64,000 nt of DNA from [Flexibacter] sp. ATCC 35103 (GTDB lineage: Bacteria; Bacteroidota; Bacteroidia; Flavobacteriales; Flavobacteriaceae). Location: contig NZ_MTQF01000007.1 in NCBI RefSeq assembly GCF_001975985.1, positions 186,001-250,000 of the forward strand, in the 5' to 3' direction. The first letter of the stretch is position 1, and the number at the start of each line of letters is the position of its first letter. Shown piece after piece: positions 43,039-51,950 of the stretch. The notes below the pieces were generated by a model that was not told where the DNA came from, ran no database searches, and saw only the letters and a program-made list of their open reading frames with translations. Both the position numbers and the translations under genes were made by a program.

Positions 43039-44457
43039 ATGAAAAAACTTTTATTTTTATCAATCGCTTTATTATCGCTTGTTTCGTGTTCAAGTGATGA
43101 TAATACAGTTGAGGCTAATGCAGTCACTTTTGCAGAGGCTTCATTAAATTTAACTGCAGCAACAACTCCTATAGAATTAAAATTTGCAACACCTACAGCT
43201 GCTGCAGGAACTCTTACAATCTCTTTTACTGAAACTGCAGTTGTTAGTGGAACTGATTTTACAACTTTGCCAGCTGCAACGGCTAAGACTGTTATTGTTC
43301 CTTTCGAAAAAAATGTTTCATCAGTAAGCTTTACTGTTAATAAGTTAAAAGAAGCTATTGAAGGAGAAGTGAAAAATGTTGTTTTTACTGTTACTAGTTC
43401 TTCTATTAACGTTGTAACTGGATTGAACAAATCAATTCAGGTTAATTTTAATCAAACAGCTTCACTAGGAAGTGTTTTAGCAGCTACTGTTGGAGGTCCA
43501 AATCAGCCAAATCAACTTTATCTTGATTTAAGTTCTGGTACGTCTAAATCAGTAAACAGAGCAGCTTGGGATTTTGGTTTCTCTTCAGGGACTGATTTTA
43601 GAGTTGTAATAAACGGATCTGTGAAAATGGCCGTAAAAAAATTAGAAACTTCTGATATTACTTTATCTCAAGTAATCGATGCAAATGTAACAGTTGGCGC
43701 TGGAACAACTGCTGCTTCAAACGGATATGTAGATAACCCAACTGGTGTTTTAGCAGGTGCAGGCGCAGGAATTGGAACTGCTATTGCAGAAATTTCAGCT
43801 ACAGATTCTGAAAATAAAGTTTATCTTGTAAATATGGGATCTTTAGTAGGAACCGCAACACCTAACAAAGGATCAGTTAGTGTAGATGGAGAATCTAGAG
43901 GATGGAAAAAAGTTAGAATTTTAAGAAGTGGTAATGGATACAAAATTCAATATGCTGATTTAACTTCTGCAACCTTTACAGAGAAAGTAATTTCTAAAGA
44001 TGCTGCCTACAATTTTACATTTTTTAGTTTAGCCTCTGGAAATACAGTTTCTGTTGAGCCGGAAAAAGCAAAATGGGATTTAAACTTTACTGTGTTTACT
44101 AATTATTTAAACATGGGTTCTGGTGAAGTTACTTATGGTTATTCTGATTTTATTACTACAAATGCAAAAGGTGGAGCACAAGTTTATCAGGTTTTAGTTT
44201 CTACTGGAGCTTATGCTGATTTTACAAAAGCTAAAGTTGTTGAGGATAATTTTAGAGTTTCTGTTACAGATCAAAGAATAATTGGAGCTACATGGAGAAA
44301 TGGTGGTAGTGATACAACTTTACCAAGTATTAGAACAGACCGTTTTTATGTGGTTAAAGATGCAGCTGGAAACTATTATAAAGTTAAATTCCTTACCATG
44401 TTGAATGAAGCAGGAGAAAGAGGAAATGTTACTTTAGAATATGCTATCTTGAAATAA
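43039..44457 (+). CDS. HmuY family haem-binding lipoprotein
   Basis: A 472-residue lipoprotein (LLSLVSCSSDDN, Cys18). A Calx-beta-like N-terminal domain (about 25-145, Thr/Val-rich, FTETAVVSGTDFTTLPA) precedes an HmuY domain (about 155-472). That domain contains LYLDLSSGTSKSVNRAAWDFGF, KWDLNFTVFTNYLNMGSG and a beta-rich C-terminus. HmuY captures haem and passes it to its TonB receptor. It is cotranscribed with that receptor (17-bp gap). Candidate haem-ligand Met or His residues are not obvious by eye. Confidence 0.85.
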   Translation: MKKLLFLSIALLSLVSCSSDDNTVEANAVTFAEASLNLTAATTPIELKFATPTAAAGTLTISFTETAVVSGTDFTTLPAATAKTVIVPFEKNVSSVSFTVNKLKEAIEGEVKNVVFTVTSSSINVVTGLNKSIQVNFNQTASLGSVLAATVGGPNQPNQLYLDLSSGTSKSVNRAAWDFGFSSGTDFRVVINGSVKMAVKKLETSDITLSQVIDANVTVGAGTTAASNGYVDNPTGVLAGAGAGIGTAIAEISATDSENKVYLVNMGSLVGTATPNKGSVSVDGESRGWKKVRILRSGNGYKIQYADLTSATFTEKVISKDAAYNFTFFSLASGNTVSVEPEKAKWDLNFTVFTNYLNMGSGEVTYGYSDFITTNAKGGAQVYQVLVSTGAYADFTKAKVVEDNFRVSVTDQRIIGATWRNGGSDTTLPSIRTDRFYVVKDAAGNYYKVKFLTMLNEAGERGNVTLEYAILK

Positions 44458-44567
44458 TTGATTAATGAAAAAATCTAAAAAGTATAAGATTATTTCATTC
44501 TAATCATAAATGTGAAAGCATTAAAAGTTAGTTAATCATTAGCTTTGTTTTTTTTATTTTTTTTGAT

Positions 44568-44600
44568 AAAGAGGTTAGATTCATCTAACCTCTTTTTTTT
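44568..44600 (+). terminator. Terminator of the haem-uptake operon
   Basis: Stem AGAGGTTAGAT/ATCTAACCTCT followed by T8. Confidence 0.9.
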
Positions 44601-44646
44601 GTTTTATTTTATTGTTAAAAAGAATTCATAAATTAATGTTTAATTC

Positions 44647-44654
44647 TATCTTTG
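44647..44654 (+). promoter_or_regulatory. -7 box TATCTTTG of the O-acetylation operon
   Basis: An exact TAnnTTTG match, 80 bases before the GTG start at 44735. Confidence 0.5.
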
Positions 44655-44734
44655 CGCATACTTTTTTATAAGGATTAACAGGAATTTTTGATAGAAATTT
44701 TAACGAATCCTTTCTTCAAAACTTATAATTACTA

Positions 44735-46219
44735 GTGAATACAAAATCTTATTTTTTTCAGTCTTTTGCAATTGTAGCATTGGCATTCATAGCTTTCATT
44801 GGATTTAAACAAATCTTACCGGATAAAATTTTCCCGGACAGCAAAGTCGATTCTAAAAATGTACTTATAGATAGTCTGCTTCTGGAATCTGTCGCAAATG
44901 ATTCTTTAGCTCAGCTGGGAGATAGCCTTTCTGAAGATGAGAAAAAAGAGGCTAAGGAAAAAATAGTTTTTGATGCTTCAGAAGGAATAGAATTTCCATC
45001 TGAAACTTTCGATAACTATAAAGGCTATCAATACCTTATTTCCTTTTATGAAAAATTATATCAGCTTGAAAAAAATCCACAATCTAAAGTAAGGATCGCC
45101 TATTATGGAGATTCCATGACAGATGGAGATTTAATCGTGCAGGATGTTCGATCTAATTATCAGGAACGTTTTGGTGGTAACGGAGTTGGTTTTGTATCCA
45201 TAACTTCAGAGTCTGCAGCATCAAGAGGTTCTGTAAAATCTACCTATTCTAAAAACTGGAAAACGCTGTCTTATTTAAATGTAAAAAACCCAATTAGTCC
45301 ATTTGGAGTAAACGGACATGTATTTTTTGCAAATGATAAAGCAAATACAACCTGGGTTCAATATGAAGCGGGACTAAATAAATATGCAACAACGCTGGAT
45401 AATCCAACATTGTTTTACGGAAGATCCTCTAAAAAAGGGAATGTTAATTTTATTATTGGAAAAGATACTTTGCGAAAAAGCCTTATCCCAAATAATTTGA
45501 TCAATACCTTAAAAGTTACTTCGGGAAGTATCAAAGCATTCAAAGCAAATTTTATACATTCAGATTCAATTCCTATTTATGGCTTTAACTTTGATAATGG
45601 TATTGGAGTTCATGTTGATAATTTCTCTCAAAGAGGAAATTCAGGATTGCCAATCTCTATGTTTAATGCCAATGTAATGCAGGGATTCAACAATAGTTTA
45701 AAATATGACTTGGTTATTTTACATTACGGAACAAACGTTTTAAACTACGGAACCAAGAATTATTCGTGGTATCAAAGAGGTATGACAAAAGCAGTAAATA
45801 AAATTAAGGAATCATTTCCGGGGGTTTCTATTTTGATTATTTCGACAGCAGATAAATCAACAAAATATGATCTGGAAATGAAAACCGATTCTGCCGTAGT
45901 TCCTTTGATGAAAGCACAAAAAAGATATGCACTGGATACAGAATCCGGATTTGTAAATTTATATACCTTAATGGGTGGTGACGGATCTATGGTTAAATGG
46001 GTAGACGAATCTCCTGCAAAAGCCAATAAAGACTATACGCACTTTAATCAACGAGGTGCAAAAGCTATTGGTAAATTATTATACGATCAATTAAATAAAG
46101 GTTACGAGCAATATAAAGTATTACGAGAAAATAGAGAGACTGATGTTAATAAACGGAAAGCAGTCAGAAAAACAAATACAGATTCCGTTTCTGTAAAAAA
46201 AGATAGTGTAAATGAATAG
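44735..46219 (+). CDS. Membrane-anchored SGNH/GDSL hydrolase-like protein (O-acyl transfer partner)
   Basis: 494 residues with a GTG start at 44735; no upstream or close ATG is available. The N-terminal membrane helix (about 6-26) would place the protein in the periplasm. SGNH block I IAYYGDSMTDGD has nucleophile Ser127. Block III is in LHYGTNVLNYG and the catalytic Asp433/His436 lie in KDYTHFN. The C-terminal tail is charged. In AlgJ/PatB/DltD-like systems such SGNH proteins transfer acetyl groups from an MBOAT partner. It overlaps the next gene by 8 bp. Confidence 0.85.
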   Translation: MNTKSYFFQSFAIVALAFIAFIGFKQILPDKIFPDSKVDSKNVLIDSLLLESVANDSLAQLGDSLSEDEKKEAKEKIVFDASEGIEFPSETFDNYKGYQYLISFYEKLYQLEKNPQSKVRIAYYGDSMTDGDLIVQDVRSNYQERFGGNGVGFVSITSESAASRGSVKSTYSKNWKTLSYLNVKNPISPFGVNGHVFFANDKANTTWVQYEAGLNKYATTLDNPTLFYGRSSKKGNVNFIIGKDTLRKSLIPNNLINTLKVTSGSIKAFKANFIHSDSIPIYGFNFDNGIGVHVDNFSQRGNSGLPISMFNANVMQGFNNSLKYDLVILHYGTNVLNYGTKNYSWYQRGMTKAVNKIKESFPGVSILIISTADKSTKYDLEMKTDSAVVPLMKAQKRYALDTESGFVNLYTLMGGDGSMVKWVDESPAKANKDYTHFNQRGAKAIGKLLYDQLNKGYEQYKVLRENRETDVNKRKAVRKTNTDSVSVKKDSVNE

Positions 46220-47633
46220 ACTTATTATTTTCTTTTGTTGTCTTTTTTTCTCCACAAATGACAAAACGCAAAAGACAGATTCACCTCCAATAAAAAAAAA
46301 TATGATTCATAAAGTCGATACAGCAGCGGTTGATTCTTTTTCTGAGGATAGAATCTATAATGCGGAAGTCTTAGAAAGTATTTTCAAAAAACTAGAGGAG
46401 ACTGAAAACTACAAAAATCAGAGAATAAGTATTGTGCATATTGGAGATTCTCATATTCAGGGTGATTTGATGACAAATGATATTAGAAAGAACCTGCAGC
46501 AAAAATTTGGAAATGCCGGTAGAGGATTTGTTTTTCCGTATCAGCTGGCTAAAACAAATGGCTCTTATAATGAACGTTTTTATTCGAATAGAGTTTGGGA
46601 AAATTATCGAAATATTCACCCATTCAAAAGTCGTCCTGTTGGTTTAAGCGGTATAGCGCTCTGGAGAGATAATGGAGGTTTTGCGGTAGAATTAAATATA
46701 AAAGATGCAGCTTATAAATTTAATTCAATACATATAGTTACCCCTCAAAATCAGAATATGTTTGATTTGGCAACATCATCCCAAACAAAAACAATTCAGT
46801 CTACAGAACGAAAAATAATAACACATAAAATAAAAAAAGGAGAAGCCATTTCGACAATTGCTGATAAATATAATATTTCAATAGCCGAAATTAAAAGAGA
46901 AAATCACCTTAAGTCAAATAATATTCGTGCGGGCAGAACGTTGAAAATTTTAACTAATGAAACAAAACCAAAGAATATTACAAGTTCAGAGTTTGTTACC
47001 TTAGATCTTGAATCAGATTCTTTTACTCATTCGTACCATTCAGATAGGCTGTTAGATAAAATTTACCTGATCCCGAATAAAAATGCAGATAAATATGAGC
47101 TTAACGGACTGGTTTTAGAAAAAGATGCACCCGGAATAATGTATAGCGGAATTGGGGTTAACGGAGCTAAATTTTCAGACTATAATAAGTATCCATTATT
47201 TTTTCAGCAATTAAAAGCCTTGCATCCGGATTTGTTAGTATTTTCTTTAGGAACAAATGAAAGTTATGATCACATGGAAGCTTCTGCCTACATAAAGGAA
47301 TTAAGGGAGTTTATAAAAAATATAAAAGATCAAAACAGCAATGTTTCGATAGTGGTTATGACTCCGCCTCCTTCTTTACTTAAAGCAAGAAAGCCTAATG
47401 TATATATTCGCGATTATGCAAAAAGCATTCTTGAAATCGCAAAAACAGATGGTTTTGCAGTTTGGGATCTATACGATGAATTAGGAGGAATGGATGGGAT
47501 ACGAAATTTAAAATCTGCAGGATTAATAGGTCCTGATTGGGTTCATTATTCTAAAAAGGGATACGAGAAACAAGGAAATTTGTTTACAGAGGCGTTTTTA
47601 AAAGCATACGATAATTTTAAATTAAAAAATTAA
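46212..47633 (+). CDS. LysM-containing SGNH/GDSL hydrolase-like protein
   Basis: 473 residues, starting 8 bp inside the previous gene (ATG in AATGAATAG). A hydrophobic N-terminus (MNRLIIFFCCLFFS) serves as signal or lipoprotein-type anchor. Block I VHIGDSHIQGD has Ser80. A complete LysM motif (about 200-247, HKIKKGEAISTIADKYNIS...IRAGRTLKIL) is inserted in the middle. Block III SLGTNESYDH and Asp442-His445 in GPDWVHYSKKG complete the triad. LysM binds GlcNAc-containing glycans, suggesting peptidoglycan as substrate. It lies 1 bp from the MBOAT gene. Confidence 0.85.
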   Translation: MNRLIIFFCCLFFSTNDKTQKTDSPPIKKNMIHKVDTAAVDSFSEDRIYNAEVLESIFKKLEETENYKNQRISIVHIGDSHIQGDLMTNDIRKNLQQKFGNAGRGFVFPYQLAKTNGSYNERFYSNRVWENYRNIHPFKSRPVGLSGIALWRDNGGFAVELNIKDAAYKFNSIHIVTPQNQNMFDLATSSQTKTIQSTERKIITHKIKKGEAISTIADKYNISIAEIKRENHLKSNNIRAGRTLKILTNETKPKNITSSEFVTLDLESDSFTHSYHSDRLLDKIYLIPNKNADKYELNGLVLEKDAPGIMYSGIGVNGAKFSDYNKYPLFFQQLKALHPDLLVFSLGTNESYDHMEASAYIKELREFIKNIKDQNSNVSIVVMTPPPSLLKARKPNVYIRDYAKSILEIAKTDGFAVWDLYDELGGMDGIRNLKSAGLIGPDWVHYSKKGYEKQGNLFTEAFLKAYDNFKLKN

Positions 47634-47634
47634 G

Positions 47635-49320
47635 TTGATTACAACAGATAGCATAAATAATTGGTTTGTTCAAAATTTTGGTACAGTTACTTTAGAACAG
47701 GCTAAAAGTTGGTTTATATACAATCCTGAAGAAAAATTACTATTTAATACAGGCTTATTCTTAGGATTATTTCTTGTGTTTTATTTTGTGTATGCTTTCC
47801 TTCGCAAAACATTTTATTTGAGATTAACATATGTTATTCTCTTCTCGCTTTTCTTTTATTATAAGTCAAGCGGAATTTACTTTTTATTGCTGTTGCTTTC
47901 CTCAGTTGTAGATTATGGCTTAAGTCAGATCATTTACAGAGAAGCAAAAATCAGTAGAAAGAAAATTTATCTTGTTATAAGTGTGATCCTGAATTTGGGG
48001 TTACTGGGTTATTTCAAATACATGAACTTCATGATCGTTACTTACAACGATATGTTTCAGGGTAATTTCCAGCTTCATGATATTTTTCTTCCCGTGGGGA
48101 TTTCGTTTTACACTTTTCAATCGATGAGTTATATTATCGAAATTTATCGTGAAGAAATTAAGCCAACAAAAAACTACATCGAATATTTATTTTTCGTTTC
48201 GTTTTTCCCGCAATTAGTTGCCGGACCAATTGTGAGAGCAAAAGACTTTCTTCCTCAGATTTACCAAAAATTAAACCTGACAAAGCAAGATGTAAACAAC
48301 GCTTTGTTTTTGATTATTGGAGGTTTGATCAAGAAAACAGTAATCTCCAATTATATCTCAATAAATTTTGTTGACCGTGTTTTTGACACTCCAATGAATT
48401 ATACGTCGTTCGAAAATTTGATGGCATCTTATGGATACGCCATTCAAATTTATTGCGACTTTTCAGGATATTCAGATATGGCAATCGGTATTGCCTTGTT
48501 GCTTGGGTTTAAATTACCAGCCAACTTTAGAACGCCATATAAATCAACATCTATCACAGATTTCTGGAGAAGATGGCACATTTCATTGTCAACCTGGTTA
48601 AAAGATTTCTTGTATATTTCGATTGGAGGAAATCGTGAAGGAACATTTGCAGGATTTTTATTCCCGAGTTTATTCTTCTTCGGATTATTACTTTGGGGAA
48701 TTTCAAATGTAAATGAGAGTTTTATTCCGTTAAGTATTGCAATAGGATCGATTGCATTGTTTTGTCTGACATTTTTGCTATCAAAAAAGAAAAATCAAAC
48801 CCTTGTAACCAACTTCAATTTATTTACCACAATGCTTTTAGGAGGACTATGGCATGGAGCGGGAGCACAATTTATTGTTTGGGGAGCACTACACGGATTA
48901 GCATTGGCGGTTCATAAAATGTTTATGGAATTTTTTCCTTCTAAAAAAGATGGTAAAGGTTCAAATTTCTTATGGACATTATTTTCTATCATAATAACAT
49001 TTCATTTCGTAGTTTTCTGCTGGATCTTTTTCCGCGCCAGAGACTTCGAAACGGCATTACAAGTAATAAACAATATTGGACAATTAACATTTGAGCCAGA
49101 GCATTGGCAAGCAATTATTTTAGGATATAAAAATGTATTCTTATTAATGCTTTTTGGATACGTTTGGCACTTTTTACCGGAAGTTTTCACATCAAAAATG
49201 AAATTCGTTTTCGATAGAACTCCTTTAATAGGAAAAGCAATTATTCTGGGATTTGTATATTGGATTGTTTACGCAACAGCAGTTGCAGGTTCACAGCCTT
49301 TTATTTATTTTCAATTTTAA
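47635..49320 (+). CDS. MBOAT family O-acyltransferase (AlgI/PatA/DltB-like)
   Basis: A 561-residue multi-spanning protein beginning at TTG 47635, one base after the preceding stop. No upstream start is possible without overlap. Hallmarks are PVGISFYTFQSMSYIIEIYR, FFPQLVAGPIVRAKDFLPQ, IYCDFSGYSDMAIGIALLLGF, FWRRWHISLSTWLKDFLYI and LLGGLWHGAGAQFIVWGALHG, containing the catalytic His near 407. It moves acetyl from a cytoplasmic donor across the membrane. The two SGNH genes before it would complete transfer to a surface or wall glycan. Confidence 0.93.
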   Translation: MITTDSINNWFVQNFGTVTLEQAKSWFIYNPEEKLLFNTGLFLGLFLVFYFVYAFLRKTFYLRLTYVILFSLFFYYKSSGIYFLLLLLSSVVDYGLSQIIYREAKISRKKIYLVISVILNLGLLGYFKYMNFMIVTYNDMFQGNFQLHDIFLPVGISFYTFQSMSYIIEIYREEIKPTKNYIEYLFFVSFFPQLVAGPIVRAKDFLPQIYQKLNLTKQDVNNALFLIIGGLIKKTVISNYISINFVDRVFDTPMNYTSFENLMASYGYAIQIYCDFSGYSDMAIGIALLLGFKLPANFRTPYKSTSITDFWRRWHISLSTWLKDFLYISIGGNREGTFAGFLFPSLFFFGLLLWGISNVNESFIPLSIAIGSIALFCLTFLLSKKKNQTLVTNFNLFTTMLLGGLWHGAGAQFIVWGALHGLALAVHKMFMEFFPSKKDGKGSNFLWTLFSIIITFHFVVFCWIFFRARDFETALQVINNIGQLTFEPEHWQAIILGYKNVFLLMLFGYVWHFLPEVFTSKMKFVFDRTPLIGKAIILGFVYWIVYATAVAGSQPFIYFQF

Positions 49321-49334
49321 GCAGGATTAATTAA

Positions 49335-49402
49335 TCTCGCAAAGACGCAAAGTCGCAAAGTTTTTTTCTTACTTATAGATTTAAACTTTGCGTCTTTGCG
49401 AG
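49335..49402. repeat. Inverted repeat CGCAAAGACGCAAAG / CTTTGCGTCTTTGCG
   Basis: Left arm CTCGCAAAGACGCAAAGTCG and right arm AAACTTTGCGTCTTTGCGAG face each other. Same family as 12383-12441. It lies after the MBOAT stop, possibly as a terminator. Confidence 0.75.
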
Positions 49403-49461
49403 CAAAAAAACTTCGCACACTTTGAAGTAAAATCAAAACGTACTTTGTAGTTAAATAAAAA

Positions 49462-49492
49462 TTGCCTGAAATATCTAATTAGATTATCTTTG
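49462..49492 (+). promoter_or_regulatory. ffh promoter (TTG - 20 bp - TATCTTTG)
   Basis: The -33 TTG at 49462-49464 and -7 TATCTTTG at 49485-49492 lie 22 bases upstream of the ffh ATG. Confidence 0.6.
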
Positions 49493-49514
49493 CACTTCAA
49501 ATAAAGAAAAAATT

Positions 49515-50867
49515 ATGTTTGATAATTTAAGTGATAAGTTAGATAAAGCCTTCCATATATTAAAAGGGCACGGTAAAATTACAGAAGTAAACGTTGCCGA
49601 AACCTTAAAAGAAGTTCGTCGTGCCTTACTTGATGCCGATGTTAACTTTAAAATTGCTAAAGATTTTACTGCCAAAGTAAAAGAAAAAGCAATTGGTCAG
49701 GACGTTTTAACAACACTTCAGCCAGGACAATTATTGGTGAAGTTAGTAAAAGACGAACTAACAGAATTAATGGGTGGTGATGTTGCAGGAATCAATCTTT
49801 CCGGAACTCCTAGTGTTATTTTGATGTCAGGACTTCAGGGTTCTGGTAAAACAACATTCTCAGGTAAACTTGCCAACTTTTTAAAAACTAAGAAAAACAA
49901 AAAGCCACTTCTTGTAGCGTGTGATATCTACCGTCCTGCGGCGATTAATCAGTTGCACGTTGTTGGAGATCAAATAGGTGTTGAGGTTTACTCAGAGCCA
50001 GAAAATAAAAATCCTGTAGAGATTGCTCAAAATGCAATCAAACATGCAAAAGCAAACGGTTTCAACGTTGTTATTGTCGATACCGCCGGACGTCTTGCAG
50101 TAGATCAGGAAATGATGGATGAAATTGCTCGTGTTCATAAAGCAATTCAGCCACAAGAAACTTTGTTTGTTGTTGATGCAATGACAGGACAAGATGCTGT
50201 AAATACAGCAAAAGCTTTTAATGATATCTTAAACTTTGACGGAGTTATCTTAACGAAATTAGATGGAGATACACGTGGTGGAGCTGCAATTTCGATTAAA
50301 TCGGTTGTAAACAAACCAATCAAATTTGTGGGTACAGGCGAGAAGATGGAAGCAATTGATGTTTTCTATCCGGATCGTATGGCTGAGCGTATCTTAGGTA
50401 TGGGAGACGTTGTGTCTCTTGTAGAAAGAGCGCAAGAACAATTTGACGAAGAAGAAGCAAGAAAACTTCAAAAGAAAATCGCTAAAAACGAATTTGGTTT
50501 TGATGATTTCTTAACTCAAATTCAGCAAGTAAAGAAAATGGGTAATATGAAGGACTTGGTTGGAATGATACCGGGAGCTTCAAAAGCCATGAAAGATGTA
50601 GAAATAGAAGATGATGCTTTTAAACATATAGAAGCAATCATTCACTCGATGACGCCAATCGAAAGAAGCAAACCTGCCATAATCGACGTAAAAAGGAAAG
50701 CCAGAATCGCTAAAGGTTCCGGAACCAAAGTCGAGCAAGTAAATCAGTTAATGAAGCAATTCGACCAAATGAGCAAAATGATGAAGATGATGCAAGGTCC
50801 GGGCGGAAAAAACCTGATGAAAATGATGGGAGGCATGAAAGGAATGCCAGGCGGAATGCCGAGATAA
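49515..50867 (+). CDS. ffh: Signal recognition particle protein
   Basis: A 450-residue SRP54 GTPase that targets nascent membrane proteins to FtsY/SecYEG. The N domain comes first. The G domain contains LQGSGKTTFSGKLA (P-loop), DIYRPAAINQL, VDTAGR, DAMTGQDA and TKLDGDTRGGAA. The C-terminal M domain is Met-rich (SKMMKMMQGPGGKNLMKMM) and binds 4.5S RNA and signal sequences. Length and motifs are canonical. The 4.5S RNA gene is not in this window. Confidence 0.97.
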   Translation: MFDNLSDKLDKAFHILKGHGKITEVNVAETLKEVRRALLDADVNFKIAKDFTAKVKEKAIGQDVLTTLQPGQLLVKLVKDELTELMGGDVAGINLSGTPSVILMSGLQGSGKTTFSGKLANFLKTKKNKKPLLVACDIYRPAAINQLHVVGDQIGVEVYSEPENKNPVEIAQNAIKHAKANGFNVVIVDTAGRLAVDQEMMDEIARVHKAIQPQETLFVVDAMTGQDAVNTAKAFNDILNFDGVILTKLDGDTRGGAAISIKSVVNKPIKFVGTGEKMEAIDVFYPDRMAERILGMGDVVSLVERAQEQFDEEEARKLQKKIAKNEFGFDDFLTQIQQVKKMGNMKDLVGMIPGASKAMKDVEIEDDAFKHIEAIIHSMTPIERSKPAIIDVKRKARIAKGSGTKVEQVNQLMKQFDQMSKMMKMMQGPGGKNLMKMMGGMKGMPGGMPR

Positions 50868-50882
50868 TAAAAAAAGTAAAAA

Positions 50883-50994
50883 GTTTCAAGTTTCAGGTTT
50901 CAAGTTGTGAGACTGAAATTTGAAACTTTTTTCATTATACTAAATATAATAAGTTTCGCTTTTAGCGTTAAACTTGAAACTTTAAACCTGAAAC
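50883..50994. repeat. Mosaic inverted repeat TTTCAAGTTTCAGGTTTCAAG
   Basis: Arms GTTTCAAGTTTCAGGTTTCA (50883 on) and ACTTGAAACTTTAAACCTGA (to 50994) flank an AT spacer between ffh and folD. The same words appear at 62423-62487. Confidence 0.75.
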
Positions 50995-51002
50995 AAAAAA
51001 CA

Positions 51003-51887
51003 ATGCAACTACTAGACGGTAAAAAAACAGCTGAAGACATTAAAAACGAAATCGCAGCCGAAGTTCAATCGATAAAAGATGCCGGAGGAAAAGTACCTCA
51101 TTTAGCAGCCGTAATCGTAGGAACAAACGGAGCAAGTTTAACTTACGTGGGAAGTAAAGTGAAATCTTGCCAGCAAATTGGCTTTGATTCAACTTTAGTA
51201 AGTTTACCGGAAGATATTACCGAAGAAGCTTTACTGGCAAAAATCAAAGAACTAAATGAAGATGACGATCTTGACGGATTCATCGTTCAGTTACCATTAC
51301 CAAAACATATCGACGAACAAAAAATCTTATTGGCAATCGATCCTGATAAAGATGTAGACGGTTTTCACCCAACAAACTTTGGTAGAATGGCTCTGGAAAT
51401 GGAAAGTTTCATTCCTGCAACACCATTCGGGATCATGCAGTTATTAGAGCGTTACAACGTAGAAACTGCCGGAAAACACACCGTTGTTATTGGTAGAAGT
51501 CACATTGTAGGTCGCCCAATGAGTATCTTAATGAGCCGTAAAGGAAATCCTGGAGATTCTACGGTAACTTTAACGCACAGTAGAACTAAGAATTTAGCTG
51601 AGTTCACTAAAAATGCAGATATCATTATTACAGCTTTAGGAGTTCCTGAATTCTTAAAAGCAGATATGGTTAAAGACGGAGTTGTAATCGTAGATGTTGG
51701 AATTACTCGTGTAGAAGATGCATCAAACCCAAAAGGTTACGTTATCAAAGGTGACGTTGATTTTGATGGTGTAAGCAAAAAATCATCATTTATCACTCCA
51801 GTTCCTGGTGGAGTAGGACCAATGACAATTGCGATGTTATTAAAAAATACGCTTTTAGCAAGAAAAATGAGAAGCGCGAAAAAATAA
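51003..51887 (+). CDS. folD: Bifunctional methylenetetrahydrofolate dehydrogenase/cyclohydrolase
   Basis: About 294 residues from the ATG at 51003 (MQLLDGKKTAEDIKNEI). The ORF extends 32 codons upstream, but that stretch is a dispersed repeat and is not credible. Active-site motifs are YVGSKVKSCQQIGF (conserved Tyr and Lys), QLPLPKHIDEQKI, DKDVDGFHPTNFGRM and the Rossmann loop VIGRSHIVGRPM, ending with FITPVPGGVGPMT. It interconverts one-carbon folates. A terminator follows. Confidence 0.95.
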   Translation: MQLLDGKKTAEDIKNEIAAEVQSIKDAGGKVPHLAAVIVGTNGASLTYVGSKVKSCQQIGFDSTLVSLPEDITEEALLAKIKELNEDDDLDGFIVQLPLPKHIDEQKILLAIDPDKDVDGFHPTNFGRMALEMESFIPATPFGIMQLLERYNVETAGKHTVVIGRSHIVGRPMSILMSRKGNPGDSTVTLTHSRTKNLAEFTKNADIIITALGVPEFLKADMVKDGVVIVDVGITRVEDASNPKGYVIKGDVDFDGVSKKSSFITPVPGGVGPMTIAMLLKNTLLARKMRSAKK

Positions 51888-51907
51888 TTCACTTCAAATA
51901 AATATAA

Positions 51908-51938
51908 ACAAAGCCTATTCAATCGAGTAGGCTTTGTT
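51908..51938 (+). terminator. Terminator of folD
   Basis: Stem ACAAAGCCTATT-CAATCG-AGTAGGCTTTGT followed by T-rich sequence. Confidence 0.88.
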
Positions 51939-51950
51939 GTTTTATATACT

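Noticed and set aside
43011..43430. Minus-strand ORF opposite HmuY
   Set aside because: It is a shadow of the HmuY gene on the opposite strand, with no promoter or recognisable domain.
50907..51002. 32-codon N-terminal extension of folD
   Set aside because: It is encoded by a dispersed repeat and does not resemble the FolD N-terminus.
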